Source of the DNA: Salminus brasiliensis
Lineage: Eukaryota; Chordata; Actinopteri; Characiformes; Bryconidae
Length of the DNA stretch: 64,000 nucleotides
Direction: 5' to 3'
Assembly (NCBI RefSeq): GCF_030463535.1
Contig: NC_132893.1
Location: 25,818,282-25,882,281 of the forward strand
Below are positions 1-12,093 of this stretch, in pieces. The stretch's first letter is position 1. Every line of letters begins with the position of its first letter. Under the pieces are notes generated by a model that worked only from the letters and a program-made list of their open reading frames with translations, searched no databases and was not told the DNA's origin. Position numbers and translations under genes: made by a program.

Positions 1-60
1 TACATTTATGCCTTTTAGAGGTCAGTTTGTCTTTTAATCTCTCTCTCTCTCTCTCTCTCT

Positions 61-130
<70 letters not shown>
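1..130. repeat. CT then AT microsatellite
   Basis: A (CT)n tract at about 39-61 runs directly into a long (AT)n tract at about 63-129. The compound CT/AT structure recurs at 43520-43597 inside an intron of the kinase-like gene. Nothing coding is seen. Confidence 0.95.
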
Positions 131-133
<3 letters not shown>

Positions 134-140
134 GTATGGG

Positions 141-472
141 CACTATATGTCCAAATATACCCCTTCTAATGAATGCCTTTAGCCAGGTGCACCCATTCCT
201 AATACAGATGTGCCACTACACACACACAGCTTGTCTAGTCCCTGCTGTCAATACAATAGGGCCCTCTGGAGCAGATAAACATGAACCTATTGGCACCATG
301 CCTAATGCCAGGCTTGTGCATGGGGTAATAAAGCCCCCAGCATTGAGCTGTGGAGCAGTGGACCTGTGTTCACTGTAGTGATGGCGCTCCAGCCAATTGT
401 CTTTTTTAATACCTTTGATTCCGGAAGAAATAATGAACAAGCAGGTGTCTCAATACTTTTGTTCATATAGTG
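141..472 (-). mobile_element. Tc1/mariner-type non-autonomous element with inverted ends
   Basis: The left end reads CACTATATGTCCAAATAT and the right end, reverse-complemented, reads CACTATATGAACAAAAGTAT, so the element has imperfect terminal inverted repeats about 330 bp apart. The interior (for example around 326-360, with a segment on a gctgtggagcagtgg theme) recurs near 16860-16900 and, on the opposite strand, near 62820-62870. I recognise the family as a common fish repeat; the superfamily comes from the end sequence and is inferred. Confidence 0.7.
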
Positions 473-922
473 TATCTACTATAATAAAACAATAACTTAC
501 AAGACAAGACAAGACAGTTGCTAGTATTGCTTTCATATTTAGTGATATATAGTGAACTGGTTCTCGTATTCTTGTAGCCAAAAGCATGTATGAGATGGGT
601 GTTGAGTTTCAGGGCAGGGTGCTTGGTTAAAGTGGACTATTATGGCCTGTGTTATCTAGAACATCATATGCAGGGCTCAGTTATCAGGCTGAGTGATGAG
701 GAGACGAGGATGAGGATAGGAAGGAAGAGAGTAACTTGAGCACTGAGGAGATACTAGGTGTTTGAGTCATGTTAAATGTTCACAATGCAGGAAAGCCTTG
801 GCAAACTGCCATGTGAAGAAATACCAAACAAAAAGAATAAGGAACTTCCTGCATGGGTGAAATACTACTAATAATATGTTATTGTAGAGTAAGTACAGTA
901 GGATTAGGAGTAATCGTTCCAA
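473..922. other. Intergenic, nothing recognised
   Basis: AT-rich unique-looking DNA with a short acaag repeat near 500-520. No coding frame with conserved sequence was seen. Confidence 0.5.
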
Positions 923-1128
923 TTTAAAGCAACACTATGTAGCATTTTTATCTTAAAATATCAGCTTCAAAATCATGGTGATGCTCCACTGACTTGTAAT
1001 AGGGGCTCGACAGGCTACTAACTGCAGTCTGTAACTGTGGAGGAGTGGGCAGGATAACACTTGCGAGGACTGTATAACGCTGTCATATTTGTGTGAAATC
1101 CTGTAATTTTCCATAGTGTTGCTTTAAA
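923..1128. mobile_element. 206-bp MITE with ~17-bp terminal inverted repeats
   Basis: The left end is TTTAAAGCAACACTATG and the right end is its near-perfect reverse complement (CATAGTGTTGCTTTAAA). No reading frame lies inside. No convincing target-site duplication is visible, so the insertion is old or the boundary is slightly off. Confidence 0.75.
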
Positions 1129-2750
1129 GCAATTATCTGTATGTTTTGTGGATTTGGGAATTTAGAGACCTCTCTGGTGAGAATGTGTAATTGCACCGTT
1201 AATGCGGAAGAGTACTTTAAAAATGTGCCTTGCGGGGCAGTTTCCTTTTTCTATTTCTGATCATTGCATGTTTACATTGATTCAGTCAGTGGTGTAGTTT
1301 AGAGTGGAGTGTTCAAAGAGAGCCCAGTCAAAAAATGATATAGCTACTGTTGTCATTCTTATGGGCAATAGTATATCCATACAGATGCACAAAAGTATAT
1401 CCACAATAGTAACTTGGTTTGAGCATACTGTTTGGTTCATTTATGATGAAGTACATAGGGAGCAATTACATCCAACAAACTGGGGGAAAAGTAGCCTGAA
1501 GGCTATTTTTGAGGTGCAACGATATGGAAAATAAACAGTTGAGCAACAGAGAAACACTGTATTCCAGTAGCTATATAAAGCTTCTACTCAGTCAGCCACA
1601 ACAGAGGCCAAAAACAGTGTTAGCAAGCTAACTGGCTAATTTGTTATACAGGTAATACAGCTGCACTGTACTACACTGTAATGCAAGTACACACAGAATC
1701 TACAGTAATGACATCCTGACTGCCTGTTTTAGTAGCTAGTCTTATAAATAAAATAATTACCTGCTCAGCAAGAAAAAGCCAACTCAGCATCACTTTTGAA
1801 TCCTCTCTTCAGTTCAGGACTCTGTCACACTGTCTTCAGTCCTATTCTGAGTTTTTTTGGTTGGACAGAGCATAAATGAGCAGATGAAGACTGAGTTTGT
1901 CATTCTGATATCTTCATGTAAGCAGTAGCCATTCTGTTCATAGCGTTCAGCGCCACGGTTGCACAGGTAACCAGCAAATGACGCTGGCTGTGCATGTTAC
2001 ATAAGTACCTAAAGACATTTGAGGTGGCCAGGACAACTCCTGTGAAAACCTACCAGACCACCCTGCCTATTAGAATGAATATATTAGACAATGCAGGGAT
2101 GGCCGCACCAGCACACTGACACCATTTATTAGAATATTTTCTCCCCTCCTCGCTCAGGAATACTACTGCTTTTAGTGTAAGCAACGAAATCTGCCACATT
2201 AAGCTATCCATGCTGTCTTACTTGTTTTTCTAAACGTGTTGACACATGTTTTTGACCAATGTTTAATGCAAATAAAGGAATTGAGTGTTTATCAACCATG
2301 CTCAGTTTAGCGACAGTCCAAATCCAGTGTTTTGTCTTAGCAACATTATCCTAGCATCTCCTGTCCTAAACTAACAAAGCAAATGCGAGTCATCAAAAAT
2401 GTCCTGACTCAATATGGCATCTTGACTAAATGATAAATAATATTTATTTGATTTTCTGACAAAGCTCTGCACACTTCGTGCACATCTTTGTGAAACCTGA
2501 ACTCAACTGAAAGGTAAAAATAGCAAGCCATTATTTTATGCTGTCATTCAAACAAACCTCTTGTTTAAGTGAAAGGAGGAGGAGTGTATTGGCCTCCAAA
2601 TTCATGTCTATAACCGTATGATTGTTATGAATTTAATAAAGCCCTGGCGTCTGCACTTACTTTACTTGTCCGGTTGTGCTCCATGCTCCAAGAAAACTCG
2701 AAACCCTGTTTATGTTCTTCCCTGCTCTGTGTAGTTACACTTTCATCCCT
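1129..2750. other. Intergenic, no gene seen
   Basis: AT-rich DNA with no reading frame of recognisable conservation. A small cluster of GCTA/TAGC motifs lies at 1618-1740, like the clusters seen near the starts of usp32 and apbb1. Confidence 0.5.
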
Positions 2751-2758
2751 CACCTCAA

Positions 2759-2800
2759 CACACACACACACACATACACATACACACACACACACACAAG
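2759..2800. repeat. (AC)n microsatellite
   Basis: An imperfect run of CA dinucleotides. It produces low-complexity Thr-His or Cys-Val translations that are not genes. Confidence 0.9.
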
Positions 2801-2879
2801 CACGTAGGTCACAATTTTTCTCTGTTTTGCACTTCTCTGACCCATTCATCTTTTTTCATGATTGAATTCTCGTTCTGCT

Positions 2880-3330
2880 GCAGGGGGCATTCATCACCAG
2901 CCCCCCCCCTCCTCACTCATCATTTCATCCATCTCTTTCTTTGTTAATAACTCCCCTTCCACTCATTTTCCATTAATAAAGATGAACTGACTCTACTGTC
3001 ATCCCCCACCCCCTTCTTTCTCTGCTGTACACTTTGTCTCTTTTTCTCCTCCCGGACTCTAGCCTTCCCCTCACTTTTCTCCCCCTCCCCTCCCTCTGCC
3101 TGCTTTCCACTTCATCTCACCCTCTCTTTCTTCATCTGTACTTCTCTCTCGCCCTCTCTCATTTTTCCATCCTCTTGACAGAGACGTCCATCATGAGCGG
3201 AGGCCTGGACACTGGCTGCCCTTCGATACCTGCATCATTTGCGCGCGCTCTCTCTCTCTCTCTCTCGCTCTCTCTCTCTCGTTCTGTCTCTCTCTTTCTC
3301 TTTCTCCCTCCCTCTCTTTCAGTCTTACAT
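2880..3330. repeat. Pyrimidine-rich tract with (CT)n microsatellite
   Basis: The + strand is dominated by C and T, ending in a (TC)n run at about 3247-3311. An island of mixed composition at about 3178-3245 interrupts the tract. Confidence 0.8.
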
Positions 3331-3340
3331 ATTGGGCCAT

Positions 3341-6260
3341 CAATCATGCTCAGCAGGCAATCAGTTCAGGCCAATCTGAACCTACTATGCCTTCGACTAT
3401 CTTTTTTAAACTCTCGCCTCACCCATTGCTTTCACATGCTATCCCATTGAGTCTGCTCTGATTAACTGCTGACATTCAAAGTCTTAAATCAACAGGTTTA
3501 CAGAACTGCAATTGACCTATCCGTGCTCCGCCTACAAGCGCATTCCTTCATAGCTACTGTTGTGAGGTTGGACAAGTTTTCAAAGAGACTTATCGTCTAA
3601 TTACGCTACCCAAGTACTCTACAAATTCTTCTTGGCATAGCAGTGGCGTTTGGCCAGAGCGGGCATCAAACTCCTGAGTCTGGGAGGTGTAATGGAGCTA
3701 GCATGTGGCCTTACCCACAACAAAATGTAGCTTCTTGATAGTGAAATTCTAAACTTATAAACACGTGTTTTGAGAATAGTCGAGGGAATTCGCAGTTCAG
3801 TTTTTCTTTATAATGAGCCCCCATTGTGCCAACCTGTGTTGGATAGTAGGCAGTGTTAGATGCAGTTGACCAGTATTACATATATTTCTTTGAAGGAGGT
3901 TTACCCAAATCTTTACTTTAATCAGCTCTATGTGATGAAGACTGATCTACTCCATTCATTTTTAGAAGTCACTCAAACAGCAAATGAAATATGTTAACAT
4001 ATCTGTCCAGGAAGAACATCGCCAACACTGTGTCTAATGTCCTCCCCATTTGTGTGTAATAATTCTCTCCATTTTGGAAAAGCACTTCCTTCATGGAATA
4101 AAATATCAGAAATAAAAACTTAATGTTGTTTTAGCATGTTTTGTTCCTGATGTTTTTACCCACAGTAGAAGCACATGGAGGGAGCATACCATATTCTGCC
4201 ATGTTTTTCTAGCCAAATGAACAGACATGTGGGCAGAGAAATGGGGCATTCGGGAGAGTCTCATAGAGTGGTGACTGACAGGAGGTCAGTATAAACATAG
4301 ACAAGTATTTTTCAAACAGGTAATTTCATTCACACTAATATACGTGTCGATGCCATTGTTAAAATACATATATTTAAATTATGTTCTGCATATTAAATGC
4401 TGTATTTAAATCAATAAAAGAGAGAGGAACGAATTGAAAAAAGAAAAACAGGTATGATAAGCAGCATCATGAAGTTTGTTAATAAAACTGAGTTTCTAAC
4501 CTAGTAGGGCATTTTCCCAGACCTGAGAGCACTTGCTCTGAGATGTTGTAAGTGTAAAAGCTGTCTTTGAGTCTGTGAGCGGCCCAATCTCTGGTCCTCC
4601 TAAAATAGGTCTGGAGTTCGCTTCCAGCAGACCCATCTGCTGCAGGAAACGCTGCTCTTTACTGCTTGTGTTTGTATCTAAGAAAATTAAGCATTAAAAT
4701 GAATGAACCTAAGCCCTACCATTTTCAAATCAGCGAAAATGAGCCCCTCCCCCAAGTGAGTCTAGAATCAAACCTGGGTGCGGATTTGTGTAATCGGGAC
4801 AAATGTGTGTTAACATCATCCCTGACATTGTTGACATCGTAAGGGTGAAATCATTACCAGAAATCATTTTCGTGTAGATTTATTGTGTATTTAAAACACA
4901 ATTGAATAATAATACAATTACAACATTTGGAATAAATGACAGCCCTCCAGAAGAGTTTTTTCAGTGCTAATGGTGTGTTTCAATGTTAACGATTCCAGTG
5001 GAAAAAACAAAGTGTAAGTCATAGAAATCATTAAGCAACAACGTCCTCACCTTCTGCTGAAAATACACTTTAATAACCATTCACAAATTCTTGTCCTTCA
5101 TAGCTGTAAAAAAGGGCTGCTGAAAATGCAGGCTTTCTGATGGATTTCTGGCATGCGTGGGCTAATTCACATCAGGGAACTGCAACTCAAAAGCCAGGAC
5201 GGTAACAGAATATGCAAGAAAGAAAGATACCATGTCCTTATGCTCAACCCAGTGCAAACTAACAGCATAGTTAAAGGCCTCTCCCATCCACTTAAGTAGA
5301 ATTTCCCTGTATGTGACACATGAGCTTAGAGTCAAAAGTTTCTCTGAATTTGGACAGTGTCTCCATATCCCATTAGCCCCACATATGATTCCCATTGCAC
5401 ACAGCCACATGCCATCGCTCAATATTAGCACTCATGTGTATCAAATGTGCAGAGACAATAATGTAATATTACAGGCATATCAATTATGGAAGGACCCTTG
5501 GGGTCAGCTGTGGGGGGCCTGACAGGAAATGGATGGAGGAGGGTGAGTGGAATGACTGCATAAGCTTGACATGTGTGACATACAGTTACCTAAAAATACA
5601 CTGCAACTGCATAGCTAGCAATTGAAAGCAGCCAGCTTGAAGCCTGGATTTGGCCTGTGAGTTTCAGAAACAGCAGAAACAACACTAGCAAGTTTCTTTC
5701 AGATTAGGAGCTATGTGTAAGATAAGCACTAAGCTTGTCTTAGCTTGTGTCCATTGTTAGCTACATTATCCTTGAATTTCCAATGCAACACTAAAGAAGC
5801 AAGGCATGTCCTGGCTACATTTGGCTAGATTAATGGGAAAACATTAAAGTTAAGTACGTTTTCATCAAACTCTTGCTTTATTTGAGCATAGTTCAGCTGG
5901 GGTCGTTCCTCAACTCCTGGTGAGAGATTTTGGCTTCAGCACCTGAGTTACGACAGAAGCACCATTAGCCCTGTATGTTTCATGGCCTGTAGACATCCTG
6001 ATAACTTTTGGACCTTTTTATAGAGATAAAAGTGCACTCATACGTGCTTGCAACGTAAATAAAATTGAGTTAACTCAGCCCACGGGACAGTGCTGTTTAA
6101 CCACTGCCATATTCATCCACTTTATTGGATTTGGAACCACTGTCCTGCTCTCAGCTTTCGTCTCTGATTAAACCCAAGCGGAGTTGATTGTTTCAGACTC
6201 TCTCCCAAGCCATCAGAAGAGCTGTTTGACATCTCTGCGGCCTTGACAAGCCTTTATGTT
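3341..6260. other. Intergenic, no gene seen
   Basis: About 2.9 kb of mostly AT-rich DNA. Short open frames (for example near 5160-5520) show no recognisable protein. A weak tRNA-like B-box on the - strand near 3660-3690 suggests an old SINE fragment, but this is too weak to call. Confidence 0.45.
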
Positions 6261-6269
6261 AAGTGCGGT

Positions 6270-6860
6270 CACGAGAGGATAAAAGAGTCAGCATGAATCA
6301 CAGAGAAAAGAGATCACGATACAATGCAGAGAAAGAAAGGGAATTACACTAGAGAGAGGAGCGGACATGCGTGGAAAGAAAGGCGCTCAGATGAGGAAGT
6401 AAAATAAGGGGGGGAGAAAAAAGAGAGAGAGAGAGAATGGATATTGCATGGGGAGGGAAGGAGCAAGGAGAGGAGATGGGCTTATAGCTGGGGATTGGGG
6501 CGGCCACGGCGGGGCTATCATTACCATACATCAGCACAATGAATGAGGCTTTCAGCGAGCGGTAATAAGAATTTGATAAATCATGAGCAGAGAATTAACT
6601 AGACGTCAAAACAATGAGAGGAGTCCTGATGGATGGCAAGACGGGACGACACCGATTAGTCTAGCCAGCCAGCGCGGGGAGAGAGGGACGAGCGAAGGGG
6701 AGAGCGAAGAGGGATGAGGGGAGCGAGGGAGGAACAGAAGGGCCAGACAAGGTCAAAAGAGGAACTTGGGAGGGAACGGGTGGGGAGAGGGGGAGATAAA
6801 AGTCACCGAAGGAGATAAAAGGAGGGGAAGACAGCAGGCTAGGGCGAGAGAGGGGTGAAC
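6270..6860. repeat. Purine-rich (GA) tract
   Basis: The + strand is strongly enriched in G and A over roughly 600 bp, with GAGA and GGAG runs at 6410-6480 and 6670-6860. It surrounds a sequence-complex island at 6480-6660, described separately. Confidence 0.75.
6480..6660. other. Candidate conserved non-coding element
   Basis: A non-repetitive island within a low-complexity purine tract. It has homeodomain-type cores (TAATAAG, GATAAATCATGAG, GAATTAAC) and balanced composition, which is how developmental enhancers in gene deserts often look. No alignment was possible here. Confidence 0.3.
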
Positions 6861-8980
6861 CATACAGAAAAAATACAAAGGCCTGTATTTTTATAATGCA
6901 TTTCCAATATGTGGTGCTTCATCCCCATATCCTGCATTTCAGGATATTGCCTGTATAGCAAAAAATGGCCTGTACTGGTAGAAAGTAGGACACAGACATA
7001 ACATATCAATTCAAAATGTTAGCCCAGGTAGATTAACATTAATAAAAGCACCGTTTATTTAAATACACCCTAGCATTATAGTCATCATAGCTTTGGAATT
7101 TAACATGTAAACACAAAACTACATTAAACTACATTGAACTTAAAAACAGCTTTTGGCACACGCACATATTGGCAAGCACACACTGCAAAAATGGATTTGC
7201 TTGGAATGAAAGGGACCGGAGATAAAGTGGAGGTACACATACAGACTGCATGCAGACATTGTTGGAAGAATAAGAGCTAATCAGTCTTGCATATTCACAG
7301 ACAGAATGAACGTTGACAGCTAACAGAAACAGCTTTCCCCAATTGTGTACAAGTTGAAACTCAAACCCGAGGCTCAGCTGCCAAAACCGTCCAAAATCAC
7401 TTGCACGTTTTCTCCTGTTGACCCAAAATGTAATTTTGTAATAGGCTTTTGGCAAAACACAACACGCAGTTTTCGACATAGGCCGCAAGCCTAATTGCTA
7501 AAATCTCTCGTGTTGAAAGGAAAGGCAATGTTCAATGAGTCAGCACAAATCCCGGAGAAAAGAGAGCACCACAGCACAACAACAAGACTGAACTGATCAC
7601 AGTCGCCGCACACATGTGAAAGCTGACTGAGTAACTCTTCAATGCAAAATGAGACTTTAAGAAAAGGCAACATGAACAATTTGGGATATGAACAATGACA
7701 ATGTGGTGGAGAACATGGCCTGAAATACACTGAAATACTGAAATACAGAATAAAATAAATAAAAAATCAAATGAGATTCAGGCTTCAAGATGGCTACTAC
7801 TAATAAGGTGCACTGCAGTCCGGGTCCTATGCTGTCCTATCTGGGTGAGGAAATAGGACCTGGACCTATAACCAATAAACTGTTGAGAACTATTTTATTT
7901 TAAGTTTATTTGAACTGGCATAACTTTTCTAGCCTTTACAGTACAGGTTTAGCCATCCAGGAAACTCACAGACCAATCACATGTACTGTAAATGTCACAT
8001 TTGACGCTACTTAGCCAATGTGCATTATGATGAGTTCTGTGTGTCGGTTGAGTGAAAGCGTTCAGAGTAGAAAGCGAGTCAGGGGACAGTTAAATTATAT
8101 GGCGGAAATATGAAAACTGAGCTTTTAATTAAGAATGGACAGACTCTTCTCTGTTTTGGCTTCTCACAATCTGTAATCCAGTATGTATCATTTGGTCCGA
8201 GACTGTGGTGATTATTAAAAGCAATAATGTCAAGCAGGACCACAAGGTTATTAAGCACTTCTTTCACTTCACTTTCTTATTTATAATTCACCAAGTTCAA
8301 TGTGAAAACTGACAATTAATATTGCAGAAATAAACTGTAATTGATCTTGTATTTTGATTTGACATTCAGTTGTTGACTACATAAAATGAAGCCTATTATA
8401 ACTACTAGGCTAATTCAATATACAGGATATGGCAACAAATTATAGACAGTATGATGTTCCCGACCTGGGATTGGGGAAATCTTCTGTAACTGGACCTTAC
8501 TGTAGTCAGAAACACTGAGCAAGTCTGTGAGTGATGATTTAGGAACTCAGTCCAGTATAAGCTTTAATTACATGCAAGCAAAAAGAAATGTCTTTCTAAA
8601 TTTGATTTATGGCCAAAACTGTTCCTTCACACGGGCCTTAACTAGAGCAGCCCTTCTGTTGTTTGCTCATTGTTCTTGCCAGTACAGCTGTTCGAGGTGA
8701 GAACATGAGCTACTAATGCTCCTGATCTACTGATGCCCCTGCCGACTGTAGCATGTATTTTTCATGAGGCCGGCCTGAGGAGGGTAATGAAATCTGCTGT
8801 AATGTTTATAATACCAGGTCTTATCAGTGCCAGGGGAGCATGACTCTACACAGCAACACTTGTTTTGAGACAGGACTCCCAGTGACCGCCTTATTATCTT
8901 ACCCCTCTTGTGACGCACGAGTCCAGATCACACATAACGAGGCAAAAGAGATCTGAGATAATTCATAAAAAAATAAAAAA

Positions 8981-8986
<6 letters not shown>
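6861..8986. other. Intergenic, no gene seen
   Basis: No recognisable protein or RNA gene. Open frames on the - strand near 7129-7730 are not recognised and are probably chance. A less AT-rich, complex stretch at 8640-8935 is noted among the findings. Confidence 0.45.

Positions 8987-9053
<67 letters not shown>
8987..9053. repeat. (AT)n microsatellite
   Basis: About 33 consecutive TA dinucleotides. Confidence 0.95.
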
Positions 9054-9055
<2 letters not shown>

Positions 9056-9714
9056 CCATCAACCTTTTTAAGCATTATATTTTATATAGTATAGAATATG
9101 TAATATGTAGTATATGTAAATTAAAAATTACCAACAGAAGGGATTTATGAGATTGAAAACACATTTTATTAAACAGGCCAGCAACAAAAGTAAGAAGACA
9201 CTGCTGGATCAAAAGAATAAAACAAAACAAAATAACAACATTTATCATGAAGCATTCAAAAATGTCCCCAGCACAAGTATAATCTGAGAATACAGGCCTA
9301 CTTTTAAAATCCCTGTTCTATGCCCATTTTTCCTCAAAGAATCCCATTTACAAAAGAAAGTAACAGCACCCTGGTGTTGTTTCGCCACACAGCATGTGGA
9401 AGGCTATTGTGAGGCCTATTGCAATGCAATACAGCAACACTTCTTGCCCTAAAGACAGTCAACATTGCCCCCTGGTGTGCATTACAAGGAGTCCCATGCA
9501 GTCGCAGTCATCCAGTCCATCCTCGTATTCCCAGTAAGCAAGACGTCTCCTACTATAAATACAAAGCCATTCACTCTCAATGACAAAACAACAACTCGCT
9601 ACTGAATGGGCTTTAATATCTTATACCTATTTGAAGGAGTCAGAATGTGCACCATCACCTGCACACACAGTGCCTGTGTCTATTAAACCCCCTTCCCCAT
9701 GCCCCTGGTGTCTG
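9054..9714. other. Intergenic, no gene seen
   Basis: Unremarkable AT-rich DNA before the complex stretch that starts near 9715. Confidence 0.45.
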
Positions 9715-10050
9715 CGTGTGTATGATTACTCCATGCTGATTTAGCTGTCAGACAGAGCATGTGTTCCCAGTGTGATTTATAGACTGTGGTGCCGAGCCAG
9801 TGGAGCAGCGATGAATTGGCCAATATTGCGCCAGGCTCATTTGCTTGGCATTACATTAGAGCGGAAATGATGGCCACACAAAGTCATGTAAATGAGCCTG
9901 GAGAGGCTCCCCATCACTCAGCCTGTCAGCTTCTCAGCTCCGTCTTTATTTACTGCTCTAATCACCCTGATCTGCTCCTGGCCGTGACAAACCTGCATGC
10001 TGTCTGTCTCACGCCAGAGCTCCACTGATCTCCATATTGCATTCTATGAT
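9715..10050. other. Candidate conserved non-coding element with a 12-bp inverted repeat
   Basis: A sequence-complex, non-repetitive block with a perfect inverted pair: CCAGGCTCATTT at 9831-9842 and AAATGAGCCTGG at 9890-9901. Several ATTA/TAAT and CCAAT-like motifs lie between and around the arms. The 80-codon open frame across it shows no recognisable protein. Regulatory function is inferred from composition only. Confidence 0.35.
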
Positions 10051-10824
10051 CAGCACAGGTACGGGAGAAGGACTAAAAGTGCTGATTATTTAATATTTTT
10101 ATTTTTAAGAGACCATTAGAGGTGAGACTCAGTCAGGAATGAGACCTAAACACACAGCAGAGGCCTTAACATGGAGGCATCGAGTCCAAGGTTTACCGAG
10201 ACCTCATACACACTGAGCCCGAATGACCTGAGACCAAGACCTGGAAACATTGAGTCTAAGTCAAGACCAAGATCTGGAGGCATTGAGATTATTCAAGACC
10301 AAGACCTGGACCAAGTCCAAATCAGGACCCTGTGGAATACCATAAGAAATTGCATAGTAAGCATAATTACTAGTCGGCTACATTTACTCAGGCAGGCTGT
10401 AGTTATAATTATTGACTCTTACATCTGAAATTGCATTTTAATAAAATGCAACATAAAAACTATATTTGGACAATAGGGACCTTATTTATGCATAAATAAT
10501 GCAAACGATTAAGAAAGCAAGCAAGCAAAAAGTATTTTCTGGCACCCACAGGGTCACGCTAAATCCCTGTAGAAGATAATGTCCAACATAAGTCATTAAT
10601 TGGAATATATAGGAGGCTGGTAATAACATAGAGAACATAAATTCATATTAGGAATATAGGCATAGGCTGGATTCGCAGATTACATCGACATTCAAAGGGT
10701 CTGTAAACACATATTGGCAGTTTACCACAAATCAGAGATACTAATAAACACCAGAAAATGATAGGAATTGCAAGTATTTGTTACTATTTTGTAAGTCCTC
10801 CTATTGCATTCATGACCATGACCT

Positions 10825-10935
10825 GTTTGACCGGTGGTGGACCATTCTCAGCACAGCAGTGACATTGACATGGTAGCTGAGGGGAAGTGTATGTTACACT
10901 GGAAGGAGTGTGTCCCATTGCTGACACACGTCAGC
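10825..10935. mobile_element. Fragment of a widespread fish interspersed repeat
   Basis: The segment around 10835-10880 (a ggtggaccattctcagcac type string followed by cagtgacattgacatggt) matches in degenerate form the element at 47222-47785. Only a short, eroded piece is present. Confidence 0.5.
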
Positions 10936-11136
10936 TAGATTGACAGTGGTTTAAGAGTGACTTTGTGGTATAGAAAGTCTCCAGTGAAGTGCTGGAGGGC
11001 ACAGATTGTATATTAACACATGAGCTTAAGTCTTTAACTGTACATCACCAAGGTGGAGATACATTGAGGGTTTTTTCTGTGCATGATATCATGACCATGA
11101 TATCAGCGCTATTGCTGTGCTCATAATGGAGCATAG

Positions 11137-11368
11137 AGTGGTTGGTGTGGTGCAACAGATAACACCACTAGCCACTGGCACTGAGCTACCACACCATGTG
11201 GGAGACTGGGATTTGATTCCTGGCCTGGGTGATTATGCTGCACTACACCAATACGAGTCCTTGGGCCAGACTCCTAACACTACATTGCCCGACTCTGAAA
11301 TACGAGTAACCCTGTAAGTCGCTCTGGATAAGAGCGTCTGCTAAATGCCATAAATGTAAATGTAAATA
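11137..11368 (+). repeat. tRNA-derived SINE, copy 1
   Basis: The head resembles a tRNA gene with a B-box-like ATTTGATTCCTGG near 11212. It ends in the fish SINE/LINE tail CTCTGGATAAGAGCGTCTGC followed by TAAATG repeats. It is clearly related to the copy at 13810-14030, with substitutions scattered along its length. Confidence 0.85.
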
Positions 11369-11732
11369 ATGGTCAACCACTAAAATAATATCTGGTCAAA
11401 CTAATCAATAATAAACAGAGTATGAGGTGGATAACAAAAGGCTGTAGTTACTAATTATACCCCCAGAGGATCTCATAAATACATCTAACAAGCATTTGAG
11501 AAATTCTTCTTAATGCCGTATTTATGTGGGTCTTTCTTGATGTTTGCAGTAGAAACCGAAGTCAAAAGGAACAAATTTAAAGTAGTGGACTGGCCTAGAC
11601 CTGAGTTTCTAATCAGATGAGATGGCATGTTAGAAAAAGGGTCCGTCGCCTATGGCCCCTCATGAACCAGGGTCCTATAAAAATACTGTATGTGTTGACT
11701 TTAAAAATCCTTTCCCGAAATATACATACCAG

Positions 11733-12093
11733 TGGTTTCCAACCCTGCTCCTGAAGAGCTACCCTGCCTCAGACTTTGGATCCAGCCAACAAATTTCTGC
11801 CTTCAGAGGTTCTTGATTGGCTGAATGCAGGGGGGGTGCTGTATGAGTGGAAAGCTTTTAAGCTTTTTTAAAAGTATTTTCATAGAATTGTTAGAGTTGT
11901 GGGGTCCGGTGTAATATCTTTTTGTGGGGCTCAAAATCCCTGGCATCGCACCTGGCTGAATAGGGTGTGTGAGATTTGGATTGTAGTGGAAACCTGAAGA
12001 AAGGTAGTTCTCCAGGAGGAGGGTTGGAAACTCCTGATTTATACATTAGAAAAAAATCTCTCTGTGTCATTATAATTTTAAGTCATGTCAATG
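11733..12093. repeat. Interspersed repeat with inverted ends, copy 1
   Basis: The left part around 11739-11766 is approximately the reverse complement of 12003-12030 (TCCAACCCTGCTCCTGAAGA against a GGAGGAGGGTTGGA theme). The whole segment to about 12093 is repeated at 13540-14113, and a middle piece recurs at 42940-43040. Confidence 0.7.

Noticed and set aside
3034-3450. 138-codon open frame rich in Ser/Leu
   Set aside because: It is a translation of the pyrimidine-rich and (CT)n tract; no domain and no codon-level signal.
3600-3735. Possible - strand SINE
   Set aside because: Only a weak B-box-like word and no shared tail; too degraded to claim.
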